Positions 9,677 through 21,047 of a DNA stretch of 64,000 bases are shown here, one piece after another. Position numbers and translations under genes: made by a program. The notes under the pieces are model-generated. The model was not told the DNA's origin and did no database searches. It worked only from the letters and a program-made list of their open reading frames with translations. The stretch's first letter is position 1. Each line of letters starts with the position of its first letter. Origin of the DNA: Patagioenas fasciata (Eukaryota; Chordata; Aves; Columbiformes; Columbidae); contig NC_092520.1 of the NCBI RefSeq assembly GCF_037038585.1, positions 2,075,001 to 2,139,000 of the forward strand, written 5' to 3'.

Positions 9677-11881
9677 CTGCGGGGGCCGAAGCACCCGCTC
9701 GTCAGCGCCCGTTGGTTTTATTAGTTTATTTTATTTAGTGATGGCTCGCTTCACCCCATCCCCGCATCCCACTTGTCAGGGTTTCAGGTGGGCTCGGACA
9801 GGGGGCAGTGTTGAAAATGGGAGTCTGGGCTGCAGGACCCTGAGATGAAGCTACAGAGCCCAACTGGGGGTGCTGGGATCCAGGATGGGGTGCAAGATGT
9901 GGGGCTGTGGTACAGGGGAAAAGCTCAGGGGCTGGGGACAAAGGGGAAGGGGACAAGACTGGGGATCAGGTTGCAGGCACCCAGCTCTGGGTGCAAGGGC
10001 CAAGCTGCAGAAGGTGCAGTGCCCTGGTGTGGGGTGCAAGGGTCCAAAATTGTGCTGGCCCCCATACTCCTCCCTGCACACCCCCCTGCTGTGTGTACCC
10101 ACCCTGGTGCCACCTTCCCCATGCTGCACGTGTCCCGGTGCATCTCCCAGCCCGGTGCATCCTTGCTCGGTGCATTTCCCGCCCCCGGTGCACATGTCCC
10201 CAGAGCATGTCCCCCTCATGCACGCCATCCCTTGGTGCATGCTACCCCTGCTGCATGCCCCTTACCCCTGTGTCACCTTTCCCAGTGCACGTCCCCCCGG
10301 TGCACAGCATCCCCTGGTGCATGCCCTGCCTCGCTGCATGCCCCCCGGTGCATGCTATCCCCACTCTGGTGCATGTCCCTCCCATGCATGTCACCCCAGT
10401 GCACATCGCTGCTGCATGTCACCCATGTCACCCCACTCCAGTGCATGTTACCCCAGTGCACCCCCCTCCCACCCAGTGCATTTCCCCCTGTGCATGTCCC
10501 CCTCTCACCCTGGTACATGTCACCCCCCCCCAGTGCATGACCCCCAGTGCACACCCCTGGTAGATGTCACCCCCCCAGTGCATGACCCCCAGTGCACACC
10601 CCTGGTAGATGTCACCCCCCAGTGCATGATCCCCAATGCACACCCCTGGTAGATGTCACCCCCCCAGTGCATGACCCCCAGTGCACACCCCTGGTAGATG
10701 TCACCCCCCCAGTGCATGATCCCCAGTGCACACCCCTGGTAGATGTCACCCCCCAGTGCATGATCCCCAATGCACACCCCTGGTAGATGTCACCCCCCCA
10801 GTGCATGACCCCCAGTGCACACCCCTGGTGCATGTCCCCCACTGCATTCCTCCCCCGGTGCATGCCCCCTGCTCCGGTACATGTCACCTCCACGGTGCAT
10901 GTCCCCTCCCCGGGTGCACCCCTGCCACCTGGTGCATGTCACCCCACTGCTTTCCACCCCTGGTGCATGCCCCCCACCCTGGTACATGTCACCCCCCCCC
11001 AGTGCACACCCCTGGTACATGTCACCCCCCCAGTGCATGACCCCCAGTGCACACCCCTAGTGCATGTGTCCCCCCCGGTACATCCCCCCATCCATGCCCC
11101 CCAGTGCACTCCCCCCTCCGGTGCATGTTCCCCACGGTGTACCCCCCCACACCTGGTGCACGACCCCCCGCCCAGTGCACACCCCTGGTGTATGTTCTCC
11201 CCGGTCCATGTCACCCACCCGGTGCATGCCCACCCGGTCCATGTCACCCACTCGGTGCATGACCCCCCAGTGCACACCCCTGGTGCATGTTCCCCCCGGT
11301 CCATGTCACCCACTCGGTGCATGACCCCCCAGTGCACACCCCTGGTGCATGTTCCCCCCGGTCCATGTCCCCCCGGTGCGTGTCCCCTCACCGATGGCGC
11401 ACACTTTGCTGTCGCCCATCCAGACGCCGGTGAAGGGCGGCGGGAGGGCGCGGGCGGCGGCCAGGCCGAAGCGGCGGCACATCCGCACCACCAGCGCCTC
11501 CAGCGCCGCCACGTAGCCCCGCAACGGGAGGCGGCGGCGCCGCAGGTCGAGAACCGGGAAGGCGAGGAGCTGCCCGGGCCCGTGGAACGTGATGTGGCCG
11601 CCCCGCCGCGCCGCCAGCAGCCCCGCGCCCCGCGCCCGCAGCCGCGCCGCCGCCTCCGCCTCCGGGGCGCCCCGCAGCCCCCACACGTACACGGGGGCCG
11701 CCGGTTCGCTCAGCACCACGCTCTCCCCGGCGGTGGAAGCGGGGGTGGGAGCGGGGACGGGAACGGGCCCGGGCCCGGGCCGCGCCGCCCGCGCCGCCGC
11801 CACGCAGCGCTCCTGCACCCGCAGCGCCTCGGTGTACGGACACAGCCCCAGGCGCAGCACCCGCACCGGGGCCCGGGACAT
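9426..11881 (-). CDS. LIPT2: LIPT2, mitochondrial lipoyl(octanoyl) transferase, two exons
   Basis: Coding exons 11392-11881 and 9426-9676 join across a 1,715-base GT-AG intron to give 246 aa (human 231). Family role: LipB-type transfer of octanoyl from mitochondrial acyl carrier protein to the GCSH H protein, the first step of lipoate synthesis, in the mitochondrion. Seen here: an Arg/Ala-rich N-terminus that could serve as a targeting sequence; the [14 protein letters not shown] substrate-pocket signature at about residues 93-106; the catalytic Lys159 in KVCAIG; and the catalytic Cys180 in HGLALNC, followed by TDLTWF. The splice falls inside the Gly codon of KVCAIG, as the human protein alignment expects. 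Oddity: residues 35-51 (Pro/Gly/Ala/Val-rich) have no counterpart in the human protein and are encoded by a GC-rich simple repeat. The gene sits 1.2 kb upstream of the KCNE3 promoter and is divergent from POLD3. Confidence 0.95.
10130..11380. repeat. GTGCA-rich minisatellite filling most of the LIPT2 intron
   Basis: Variants of a short C-rich unit carrying GTGCATG and GTGCACACCCCTGG repeat across about 1.25 kb. The central part, 10530-10830, is nearly homogeneous with a period of about 44-45 bases and about seven copies. The flanks are more diverged and of mixed period. The array stops just short of the exon 1 donor. All open frames through it are repeat artefacts. Confidence 0.93.
11392..11881 (-). 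CDS. LIPT2: LIPT2 coding exon 1
   Basis: Codons 1-163 plus one base. The start is the ATG at 11879-11881, which gives [12 protein letters not shown], aligning with the human start. The donor (CATCG then GTGAG) is at 11391-11392. The exon is very rich in CpG and contains the GC-rich coding repeat at about 11737-11780. Confidence 0.93.
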
Positions 11882-12010
11882 GGCGGCGGGGAACGGGGCG
11901 CCGGGACCGGGACCACGGGGAAGGGAGCGGGTTAGGCCGCGGCCGCCGGGGCCGCCGGGAGGGAGGGGGCGGGGCGGAGATCGGCGTGGGGGACGCGGGA
12001 ACGGGGAAAG
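11400..12010. promoter_or_regulatory. CpG-rich LIPT2 promoter and first exon
   Basis: This stretch is dense in CpG and GC and lacks a TATA box, as expected for a housekeeping promoter firing on the minus strand. It covers the LIPT2 first exon and about 130 bases upstream, then passes directly into the 12030-13680 minisatellite. The promoter must therefore lie within, or right beside, repeat DNA. Confidence 0.6.
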
Positions 12011-12029
12011 GGGATGCGCACGGGGAGAG

Positions 12030-13680
12030 AGGATGGAGGAGAGGGGACAGGGATGGGGACAGGGATGTGGAATGGGACAGAGATGGGGACTGTGGACAGC
12101 GGACAGAGGTGCGAACAGGGGACAGAGATGGGGACAGGGATGTGGAATTTGGACAGAGATGCGGGACAGACATGGGGACAGGGATGTGGAATTGGGACAG
12201 AGATGGGGACCAAGGGACAGGAATGGGGACAGAGGATCGCGAGAGGGGGATGGAGACAGAGGTGGGGGACAGGGGACAGAGATGGGGACAGGGATGTGGA
12301 ATGAGGACAGAGATGGGGGACAAGGGACAGGGATGGAGGGGACAGAGGACGGGGAGAGGGGGATGGAGACAGAGATGGGGTACGGGGGACAGAGATGGGG
12401 ACAGGGATGTGGAATGGGGACAGAAATGGGGACAAGGAGCAGGGATGGGGACAGAGATGGGGGACAGGGATGGGGACAGGGATGTGGAATGGGACAGAGA
12501 CGGGGGACAGGGGACAGCAATGAGGACAGAGATGGGGACATGGATGTGGAATGGGGACAGAGATGGGGGACCAGGGACAGGGATAGAGGGGACAGAGGAT
12601 GGGGAGAGGGGGATGGAGACAGAGATGGGGGACAGAGGACAGAGATGGGGACAGGGATGTGGAATGGGGACAGAAATGGGGGACGGGGATGGGCACATAG
12701 ACAGGGGACAAGGGACAGGGATGGAGAAGACAGGGTGGGGAGAGGGGGATGGAGACAGAGATGGAGGACAGGGGACAGGGATGTGGGGGATAAGGAATGG
12801 GAAGAGGGGGACAGAGGATAGAGATAGGGGACAGGGTAAAGGGGACAGAAATGGGGGATAGGGGCAAGCACGGGGGATGGGGACAGGGGGCTGGAGGACT
12901 GGGGACAGGGATGGGGGATAGGAGACAGGGGAGTGGGAACAGAGATAGAGGATAGGGGACGGGGACAGAGGTTGAGGATAGGGGACAGGCACAGAGGGTG
13001 GAAGACAGAGGGGACAGAGATGGAGGACAGGATGGGGACTGGGGAAAGGGGACAGATGGAGAACAAGGGACATGGATGGGGGGATAGGGGATGGGGACAA
13101 GGGGGTGGAGACAGGGATAGGGGCATAGGGGACAGGTGGATGTTGGACAGGGGGCAGGGATGAGGCATAGGGGACAGGGATGAGGGGATGGGGACAAGGG
13201 ACAGAGATAGAGGACAGGGATAAGGAGATGGGGACAGAGTTAGGGGAGAGGGGACAGGGATAAGGGATAGGGACAGAGGACGGGGGACAGGGGACAGAAA
13301 TGGGGGGATAGGGTATGGGGACAGAGGGTAGAGGACAGGAATGGGAGACAGGGGACAGAGATTGAGGACAGAGGACAGGCACAGGGGATAGGGACAGAGA
13401 TGGCAGAGAGGGGGAGATGTGACAGATACAGAGGTTGGAGGACAGGGGGGACAGAGATGGAGGACAGGGGATGGGGACAGAGATGGAGAACAGGGGGACA
13501 GGGGATGGTTGTTTGTGGCTGGGGAATGGAGGACAGCACCTGGGGACATGGGACATGGCCTGAGACAGGATATCAGGCATGGGGGCCGTGGTGGGGGATA
13601 GAAGACAGGGGACAGGGGTTAGAGATAGGGGACAGGAGGTTGGGGACAGAGGGATCGGGCCTGAGGACAGGGCCTGGAGA
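12030..13680. repeat. Purine-rich GGGACAG minisatellite upstream of LIPT2
   Basis: About 1.65 kb of units around GGGACAGAGATGGG, purine-rich on the plus strand. A higher-order pattern is visible: the marker GATGTGGAAT recurs at about 12064, 12144, 12186, 12295, 12407, 12482, 12547 and 12658, several gaps being about 110 bases. A second marker, GAGAGGGGGATGGAGACAG, recurs among these. Beyond 12800 the units are more diverged and lose the GTGGAAT marker. Confidence 0.93.
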
Positions 13681-13689
13681 GGGGTGTAA

Positions 13690-15760
13690 GGCACGGGGTG
13701 GCACCTCAAGGTCGTGGATTGTAAATAGAGTTATTGTAGCGCCGACCTGCACTGTAATTAGTCACCCTGCGCCTTTGGAAGCGATAAGACATTCCCACCT
13801 TAACATCTTATTACGAATGTCGAAAATACGCCAGTCTGGTCGCACCACTAATGAGTCAACCATTAAAACCGTTCCCAACCCGCAGTCCTTCCGACTTAGC
13901 GACCGGATTAAGCGTGTGAAAGTATGTTTTGATTTTATAGGGCAATCGACTGTGTTAATAAACTTGTTTTTATCCAAAATACGGCTCGCTGGTAACCTAC
14001 CCTCGGTCGCCGCAGGTCATTCCGCTGTCGTTCAATGGCCTGGACCTCTGTGTGGTATTTGCAAGGAGGGGAAGTGCTTCTCTTTGTTTAGTTGTTTTCT
14101 TGATATACAGGAACGAGTGCTGTGGTGGTTTATAATATTAATAATAACCTGGGAAAAAAAAACAAATGGGGAAAAACCACCCTAAACTTCACCAGGTCAC
14201 GGTGTATTTGGAGCAGGACCCATCTCACTTTGGGTGGGATCATCACCTCGACCACCCGTTCCAGAAAAGCTGCTCGGGGTCTCTGCCCTTGGCAGGAGAG
14301 ACTTAGATTTTGCACCAACATTGTGTGTGTAGATCAAGCTATTTCCTTTCTTTTTTTGTGATTAAACATCAACTTCTTGCTGGAGATCAAAGCCAAACGC
14401 TCTTCCTTTTTGGCTGGCGGCGGCGCTGCCTGCGTAAGATGGGGAGAGCTGTGTGTAACAGGCCCGGGATCCTCGTCAATAAGACGGCAGCGACCAGCGC
14501 GGTTGCGTCGTCGGGGTATTTACAGTCGATATCCTGCTTTTGAAGCAGGGAGGAAATTCGTATGGACGGAAGCCACGGATGGCTCATGTTTTATCTTTCT
14601 ATTGGTGTTTAGATATCCTTTTTGTTGTTATTTTTCTTCGTGGTAGGATAATTTGCTGTTCCCTCGTACCTTTTCCTTTCGGTACCTTCAACGTTAGCCG
14701 GGTTTCTTGAATTCTCACCAATTGCTTTGATTGCAAACCTCATTTTGCTGGCACGAGAGGCTCCCTCGGGGAACTTTAGAGCTGAAGCAAGTCAGGGTTT
14801 TAATAGCAGGAAGGGGAGGGGAGGACAAAGGTGGCGGCCGTGGGACAGGTGCCTGGCAGAAGGGACCGTCACAGCTCACAGAGAGCTACAAACGGATGCC
14901 AAGGGCAATATCTTGGCTGCGGGGAAGTCCGGGACAAAATTCCTGTTGGTTTTGGTAAGGTTGGGGTGTCACAGAGAGGTGACAAAATCATTTCTCTTTT
15001 ATTCAAGCAAACTGTACTGTGGGTATCCCTGGGGGTGGTGCTGGGAAGCCTTAAGTTATTGATGTATTTTTCCTTGGTATTTTTTTCCGCAGGTTCCTGT
15101 GCGGTGCCTTGGAATGGGCAACCAGCCTCTTCACACAAGACACCGGCGTTGCCCAAGTCCAAGCAGCAGCTGCCAGTCCTGCAGTTTTCGGAAGGACAAA
15201 CATCTCCATGACATCTTATTCCATAATAAACCTTTCCCTGAGAGCGCTGGGAGGGAACGTGTAGGGTTGAGATCGCCAGTTCGTTCAGGCAGGATCTCAG
15301 TGCATACAACCTGGAGCCAGAGCCGCTCCTGACTCCCCTGATCTCTCCATCAACTCAAAGAAACACCGTCCCAAGTCTGTGACAAAGGCAAAGAAAAATG
15401 AGGAGACGCACGTGTGAGGCCATGGGGTCAGAGCTGGTGCGAGTTTCTGCTTCTCTTGGTGCTGGTCGTCATCTTTTGACCCATCTTAGAGTTGATGTAG
15501 AGGGCAACTCCGCTTCTCTGAGCTTCCCGTGATGCTGCGAGCTGGTGTTTCCACTCACAAAGCTCGGGTGCATCGTTTGGCTTTCGCTGGCCCTGTTGAA
15601 GATGCTCTTGTCTCTGGTTTGATCCCAACTGGTGGCCAGTCACCCTGCCAGAAGTCACCCTGTCCTCTGGTCAACCAGCCCGACTTTGCAGTCCTGCCAA
15701 AACCATCCTGGTTGGGTTAAACACTCATCTCAGCTTGTTTTTAAGAAGAATCCTGGGTTT
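13690..15760. other. Unique intergenic DNA between LIPT2 and POLD3
   Basis: The sequence loses the minisatellite and returns to balanced, CpG-containing single-copy DNA. No gene frame was recognised. It could hold regulatory elements for the divergent pair. Confidence 0.45.
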
Positions 15761-15764
15761 CCTC

Positions 15765-16230
15765 AGCACAGGACACACATGGAGCTGCTGGAGAGGGGTC
15801 AGAGGAGCCCCAGAAATGATGCGAGGCTGGAACAGCTCTGCTGGGAGGACAGGCTGAGAGAGCTGGGGTGTTCAGAAGAGAAGGGGAAACCTTAGTGTGG
15901 CCTTTGCAGACTTAAAAGGGGCCCATAAGAAAGGTGGGGACAGACTTTTGAGCAGGGCCTGTTGTGATAGAACAAGGGGTGATGGTTTTAAATTAAAGGA
16001 GGGAGATTCAGGCTGGACATGAAGGAGAAATTGTTGTCCCTGAGGGTGGTGAGAGCCTGGCCCAGGTTGTCCAGAGAGGTGGTGGATGAACCATCCCTGG
16101 AGACATCCCAGGCCAGGCTGGACGGGGCTCTGAGCAACCTGAGCTGGTGAAGATGTCCCTGCTCATGGCAGGGGTGGCACTGGGGGAGCTGGGAAGGTCC
16201 TTCCAACCCAAACTCTTCTGTGATTGTGTG
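15765..16230 (+). mobile_element. CR1 LINE 3' end, type C
   Basis: Starts upstream of the part kept at 2222 (CATGGAGCTGCTGGAGAGG, coding for a WEDRLRELG-like segment) and ends CTTCTGTGATTGTGTGA. Confidence 0.87.
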
Positions 16231-17149
16231 AAAATGAGCACAAACCGGACAGGGATGGACGTTATGGAAACAGAAGTGTGCTCATGGCTCACCCAGCAGA
16301 GCTCGGTGCCTCCATCCTGATGGGTGAAGTTCTTCCCACCCCACTCTCAGTGTCTTCATTTTTATCTTTATCCAACATGAATCTTGAGGTGCCTTTGGTT
16401 TGATACCGTTCCCTTCATCCTCTGTGCAAAGAAATGTGAAAAGCGACAGTTGGGATGGTGAAAATCGCTATTCCTTCTGTCTTCTCTTTCTGCTGCCAAA
16501 AACCTGCCAGTTCAGAATGTTTCTCAGCGATTAATCTCCAAAGAGAAGTTACTTCTGCTTTGGACCCGTCGTGTCTTTTAAAAGGGCTTATTTCAGACAC
16601 CAGAGTGAGAAAATCTTTAATTCCAACTGTCAGGGATGAGAGCTGGCGCTTTTGCTTTCGGTGACAAGGAGATGGACCCGTTATGTGTCCATCCAGGAGC
16701 TGCAGCCGCAAGAAGGGAACCTGGTTTGAGATGACATCTCGACCACCCGCTCCTTTTTTAATGCCACACATTGATTTGCGGCAGTTGTAGCCAGGAGAGG
16801 TACGAGCTGTGGGCATCTGTGACCCAGACTAGGTGGGAGACTGGTTAGGAGTCCTTTTCTTAGTCCTACACATTGTTTGCTGCACAGATTTTGGGCATTA
16901 ATTAAGCCTTGTGCGTCTCCTTTGTTCATGTGTGAGCTGGGAATGATCGTGCTTGCGTTTATTTGTTAAATGCTTTTAGATTCTGAGCGGAAAGAACGTT
17001 GTTTATCAGTGCTCGGTATCTTTAAAGCCTTCTTAAACTTAAAAGCATAAATGTCCAGGCATTAACGAGCATCCTATCCTTTCTTATCTTTTCTTCTGTA
17101 TCAGAGAACTGCTGCTTCTCTCATTTCCATGCTGCAAAGCGAGTACCAT

Positions 17150-17246
17150 GGAAGTTCATAGGGTCATAATTCAGGTTAGAAAGGACTTTGGGAGGCCCTG
17201 GATCCAACTTCCTGCTCAAAGCAGCGGCAGCTCTGAGGTCAGCGTA
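17150..17246 (-). mobile_element. Old CR1 3' fragment
   Basis: The minus strand carries the CR1 3' motifs (plus strand: AGGTTAGAAAGGACTTTGGG, then CTTCCTGCTCAAAGCAG). It is diverged, and abuts the oppositely oriented copy at 17249. Confidence 0.6.
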
Positions 17247-17248
17247 GA

Positions 17249-17928
17249 GAGCAGTGTAGGGGAAAGGGAGCTGGGGGTCCTGGGGCCAGCAGGGTGAGCA
17301 TGAGCCAGCACTGGGCCCTTGTGGCCAGGAAGGCCAATGGTACCTGGGGTGGGTTAGAAGGGGGTGGTCAGTAGGTCAGAGAGGTTCTCCTGCCCCTCTG
17401 CTCTGCCCTGGGGAGACCACCCCTGGAATATTGTGTCCAGTTGTGGCCCCTCAGTTCCAGAAGGACAGGGAACTGCTGGAGAGAGTCCAGCGCAGCCACC
17501 AAGATGCTGAAGGGAGTGGAGCATCTCCCGTGTGAGGAAAGGCTGAGGGAGCTGGGGCTCTGGAGCTGGACAAGAGGAGACTGAGGGGTGACTCATTTAT
17601 GTTTACAGATCTATAAAGGGTGAGTGTCAGGAGGATGGAGCCAGGCTCTTCTCGGTGACAACCAATGATAGAACAAAGGGTAATGGGTGCAAACTGGAAC
17701 ACAGGAGGTTCCACTTAAATGTGAGAAGAAACTTGTTCCTGGTGAGGGTGTCAGAGCCTGGCCCAGGCTGCCCAGGGAGGTTGTGGAGTCTCCTTCTCTG
17801 CAGACATTCAAACCCGCCTGGACACCTTCCTGTGGAACCTCAGCTGAGTGTTCCTGCTCCATGGGGGGATTGCACTGGATGAGCTTTCCAGGTCCCTTCC
17901 AACCCCTGACACTCTGGGATTCTGTGAA
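17249..17928 (+). mobile_element. CR1 LINE, type A, 5'-truncated
   Basis: Begins at GAGAGCAGTGTAGGGG and ends ACTCTGGGATTCTGTGA. It is close to the copy at 787-1599 over its whole length. Confidence 0.9.
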
Positions 17929-17934
17929 ACCTCC

Positions 17935-18052
17935 AAGAACATCGATGCTCAACCTCCCCAGGGTCCTGTCCCGCTGCTCGACCATCCACATGGACACAAA
18001 GCTTCTCCTTATGTCCCGTCTGAACCTCTCTTGTTCTAATTTATGCCCATCT
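17935..18052 (-). mobile_element. Old CR1 fragment
   Basis: The plus strand shows CACAAAGCTTCTCCTTATGT and CTGAACCTCTCTTGTTCTAA, which are typical antisense CR1. It directly follows the type A copy, so that copy sits between two old antisense CR1 pieces. Confidence 0.65.
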
Positions 18053-18873
18053 AGTTACCTCAGAATACAAAGCAGGTTTGGGTGAGATCAGAACCGGATC
18101 CCACGGCATTTTCATAAGCAGAAAATAAATCCTTGGCTAAGAACTTCAATAATCTCATTTTTACCCTTAAGCCAATCTGCGATACCAAGACACACGCTGT
18201 GCCCTGAAGGCAAAAAGGGTAATTTTACAGTTACCAGGCGTGTTAAACCAGGTCAGGAAGGCATTCAGAAAGCTCGAAGCAGGAAACTTGAAGGAGGAAG
18301 AAACAAAAGATGAAAAGGGACTTTAAAAAGAATTTTAAATGACAAGTGATGGATTAAGACCTACACACTCCTTCCATAAAACCAACACAAATGTCAATCT
18401 GGGAGCAAAAAGTGGCAGAGTGAGAACAGCTACAGTGAAAAGGAGGAAAAAGAGAGGACAAGAGAGTGCGTGGAACTGCAGGAGGAAGAGGATGTGCATG
18501 GTTTTGTTACCAGCAGAACAAAGGCGATGCCAGCTGAGTGACGCCATTGTTGTGAGCGCGGGGCCTGCAGTCATTTCAACACTTGTTTCCTTCCCCGACC
18601 TTTGCCAGGTAAAATCTGTTGCATTTAAGTCAGGATCTGTATCCTCCTGGAGTTCTCACGGAGCGAGTGATTTCGCCCAGAGGAAGGTGAACTGGTAAAC
18701 GTGGTTGTTGTTGGGTGGCATCGCTGTGTGACCTCCCCAGCCTGCAGTTCTGCTTTGGGATTTTGCGCCTGTTGGAGCTGTGCAAGGGCACAATCGCTTC
18801 TGGGATTACACAGATCTGTTCACCCAAAACTCAGCTATTTCTTCAAAATTGGTTATTTTTCAGCTCGCTCAGC

Positions 18874-19630
18874 TCAGTTGTCTGAGGTTCACCAAGGCCA
18901 AGTGCGGGTCCTGCACTGGGGTCACAGCAACCCCAGGCAGCGCTACAGGCTCGGGGAAGAGCGGCTGGAAAGTGCCCGGCGGAAAAGGAGCTGGGGGTGT
19001 TGGTGCCAGCGGCTGAACATGAGCCAGCGTGTGCCCAGGTGGCCAAGAGGCCACCAGCATCCTGGCTGGGACCAGCACTGGTGTGGCCAGCAGGCCCAGG
19101 GCAGTGACCGTCCCTGTGCTGGGACCTGGGGAGGACAAACCGCCAATCCTGGGGGCAGTTTTGGGCCCCTCACACCAAGAAAGGCCTTGAGGTGCTGGGG
19201 CGAGTGGAGAGAAGGAAACGGAGCTGGTGAGGGGCTGGAGCACAAGTGTGATGGGAGCGGCTGAGGGACCTGGGGGGTTCAGCTGGAGAACAGGAGCTGA
19301 GGGGAGACCTTCTGATCTCTGAACTGCCTGAAAGGAGCTTGGAGCCAGGGGGGTCGGGCTCTGCTCCCCAGGAACAAGCGCCAGGAGCAGAGGAAACGGC
19401 CTCAAGTTGCACCAGGGGAGGCTGAGGTTGGATGTGGGGATCAATTTCTCCCCCAAAGGGCTGTGGGGCATTGGAACAGGCTGCCCAGGGCAGTGCTGGA
19501 GTCACCATCCCTGGAGGGTTGGACAGACGGACATGAGGTTCTCAGGACATGGGGCAGTGCCAGGGGTGGGTTAAGGGTTGGACTCGATGATCTTGAGGGG
19601 CTTTTCCAATTCAAATGATTCTGTGATTTG
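18874..19630 (+). mobile_element. CR1 LINE 3' end, type B
   Basis: Starts TTGTCTGAGGTTCACCAAGG and ends CAAATGATTCTGTGATT. It is almost identical to 54360-55133 through several hundred bases, including the same shortened RT-coding segment, so both come from one young subfamily. Confidence 0.87.
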
Positions 19631-20198
19631 GTTTTCCGGACACAGTTCTCAGTGTGGCTGCACGGATGCTGGCGCTGGCAGTGAGGAGGAGTCGGTGGGC
19701 AGTGGGACCCAGGCTGGAAAGAGCAGCAGAAGCCGGTTTGTTTTGCTGTGCAGCTCCAGGGCTGCCAGGCAAGCGCGGTGCCCAACTGTCACCTGCTGAC
19801 GCAGACAGGGAATTGCATGAGAAAAGGGGATTTTGGCAATACGGTGCCCGCATCTCCATAGGCGGTCGTTGTGCTCACAAGCCGCATCGGCTCGCGTTGC
19901 TATTTGGCCACTTGCAAGCTCTGTCGGCGTACATCACCCCTCTCATGGCTGTCGTGGGTCTTTTTTCAGAATTGCTGTTTCTTTTTCAACTCTGTTAGGG
20001 GTTGTTTTCCCACAAATCTACTAACCAACCTTTTTCAGAAGGTGAATCTCAGCAGCAGCTAAGTAGAGGTGTACGGAGACATCGAAGAACCTGTCTTCAG
20101 CCTGTTCCCAGAGCTCAGATCATGTAGTGCAAGAGATGGCTTAAATTTCCTTAGTATTTTCAACTGTTCTATAAGAATTGGAGGAGGAAAGGAACAGA

Positions 20199-21047
20199 TT
20201 CACAGTCACAGAATGTCAGGGATTGGAAAGGAACTTGGAAAGCTCATCCAGTGCAATCCCCCCATGGAGCAGGAACACCCAGCTGAGGTTCCACAGGAAG
20301 GTGTCCAGGCGGGTTTGAATGTCTGCAGAGAAGGAGACTCCACAACCTCCCTGGGCAGCCTGGGCCAGGCTCTGACACCCTCACCAGGAACAAGTTTCTT
20401 CTCCTATCAAAGTGGAACCTCCTGTGTTCCAGTCTGTACCCATTGCCCCTTGTCCTGTCACTGGCTGTCACCGAGAAGAGCCTGGCTCCATCCTCCTGAC
20501 ACTGCCCCTTTCCATATTGATCCCCAGGAATGAGTCCCCCCTCAGTCTCCTCTTCTCCAGCTCCAGAGCCCCAGCTCCCTCAGCCTTTCCTCACACGGGA
20601 GATGCTCCACTCCCTTCAGCATCTTGGTGGCTGCGCTGGACTCTCTCCAGCAGTTCCCTGTCCTTCTGGAGCTGAGGGGCCACAACTGCACACAATATTC
20701 CAGGGGTGGTCTCCCCAGGGCAGAGCAGAGGGGCAGGAGAACCTCTCTGACCTACTGACCACCCCCTTCTAACCCACCCCAGGTACCATTGGCCTTCCTG
20801 GCCACAAGGGCCCAGTGCTGGCTCATGCTCACCCCGCTGTCCCCAGGACCCCAGGTCCCTTTCCCCTACACTGCTCTCCAACAGCTCCTTCCCCAACTTA
20901 CACTGGAACCTGGGGTTGTTCCTGCCCAGATCCCAGACTCTACACTTGCCCTTGTTCTAGTTCATTCCATTTCTCCCCGCCCAACTCTCCAGCCTGTCCA
21001 GGTCTCTGATGGCAGCACAGCCTCTGGCGTGTCAGCCACTCCTCCGG
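20199..21047 (-). mobile_element. CR1 LINE, type A, antisense
   Basis: The reverse complement runs from GGAGTGGCTGACACGCCAGA to the TTCTGTGACTGTGAA tail. It is inverted relative to its neighbours at 17249 and 23045. Confidence 0.9.

Noticed and set aside
9845-10652. Cys/Pro/His-rich plus-strand frames of 218-260 codons
   Set aside because: All three frames are open through the LIPT2 intron array and read as CHPP-type repeats, so they are artefacts.
11388-13709. 773-codon minus-strand open frame
   Set aside because: It is made of minisatellite units and runs in a different frame through LIPT2 exon 1. The Pro/Ser/Cys repeats follow from the unit lacking stops.
18701-19264. 187-codon frame, with a related 201-codon frame at 54181-54786
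   Set aside because: Both lie in type B CR1 copies and are not in the CR1 protein frame over most of their length.
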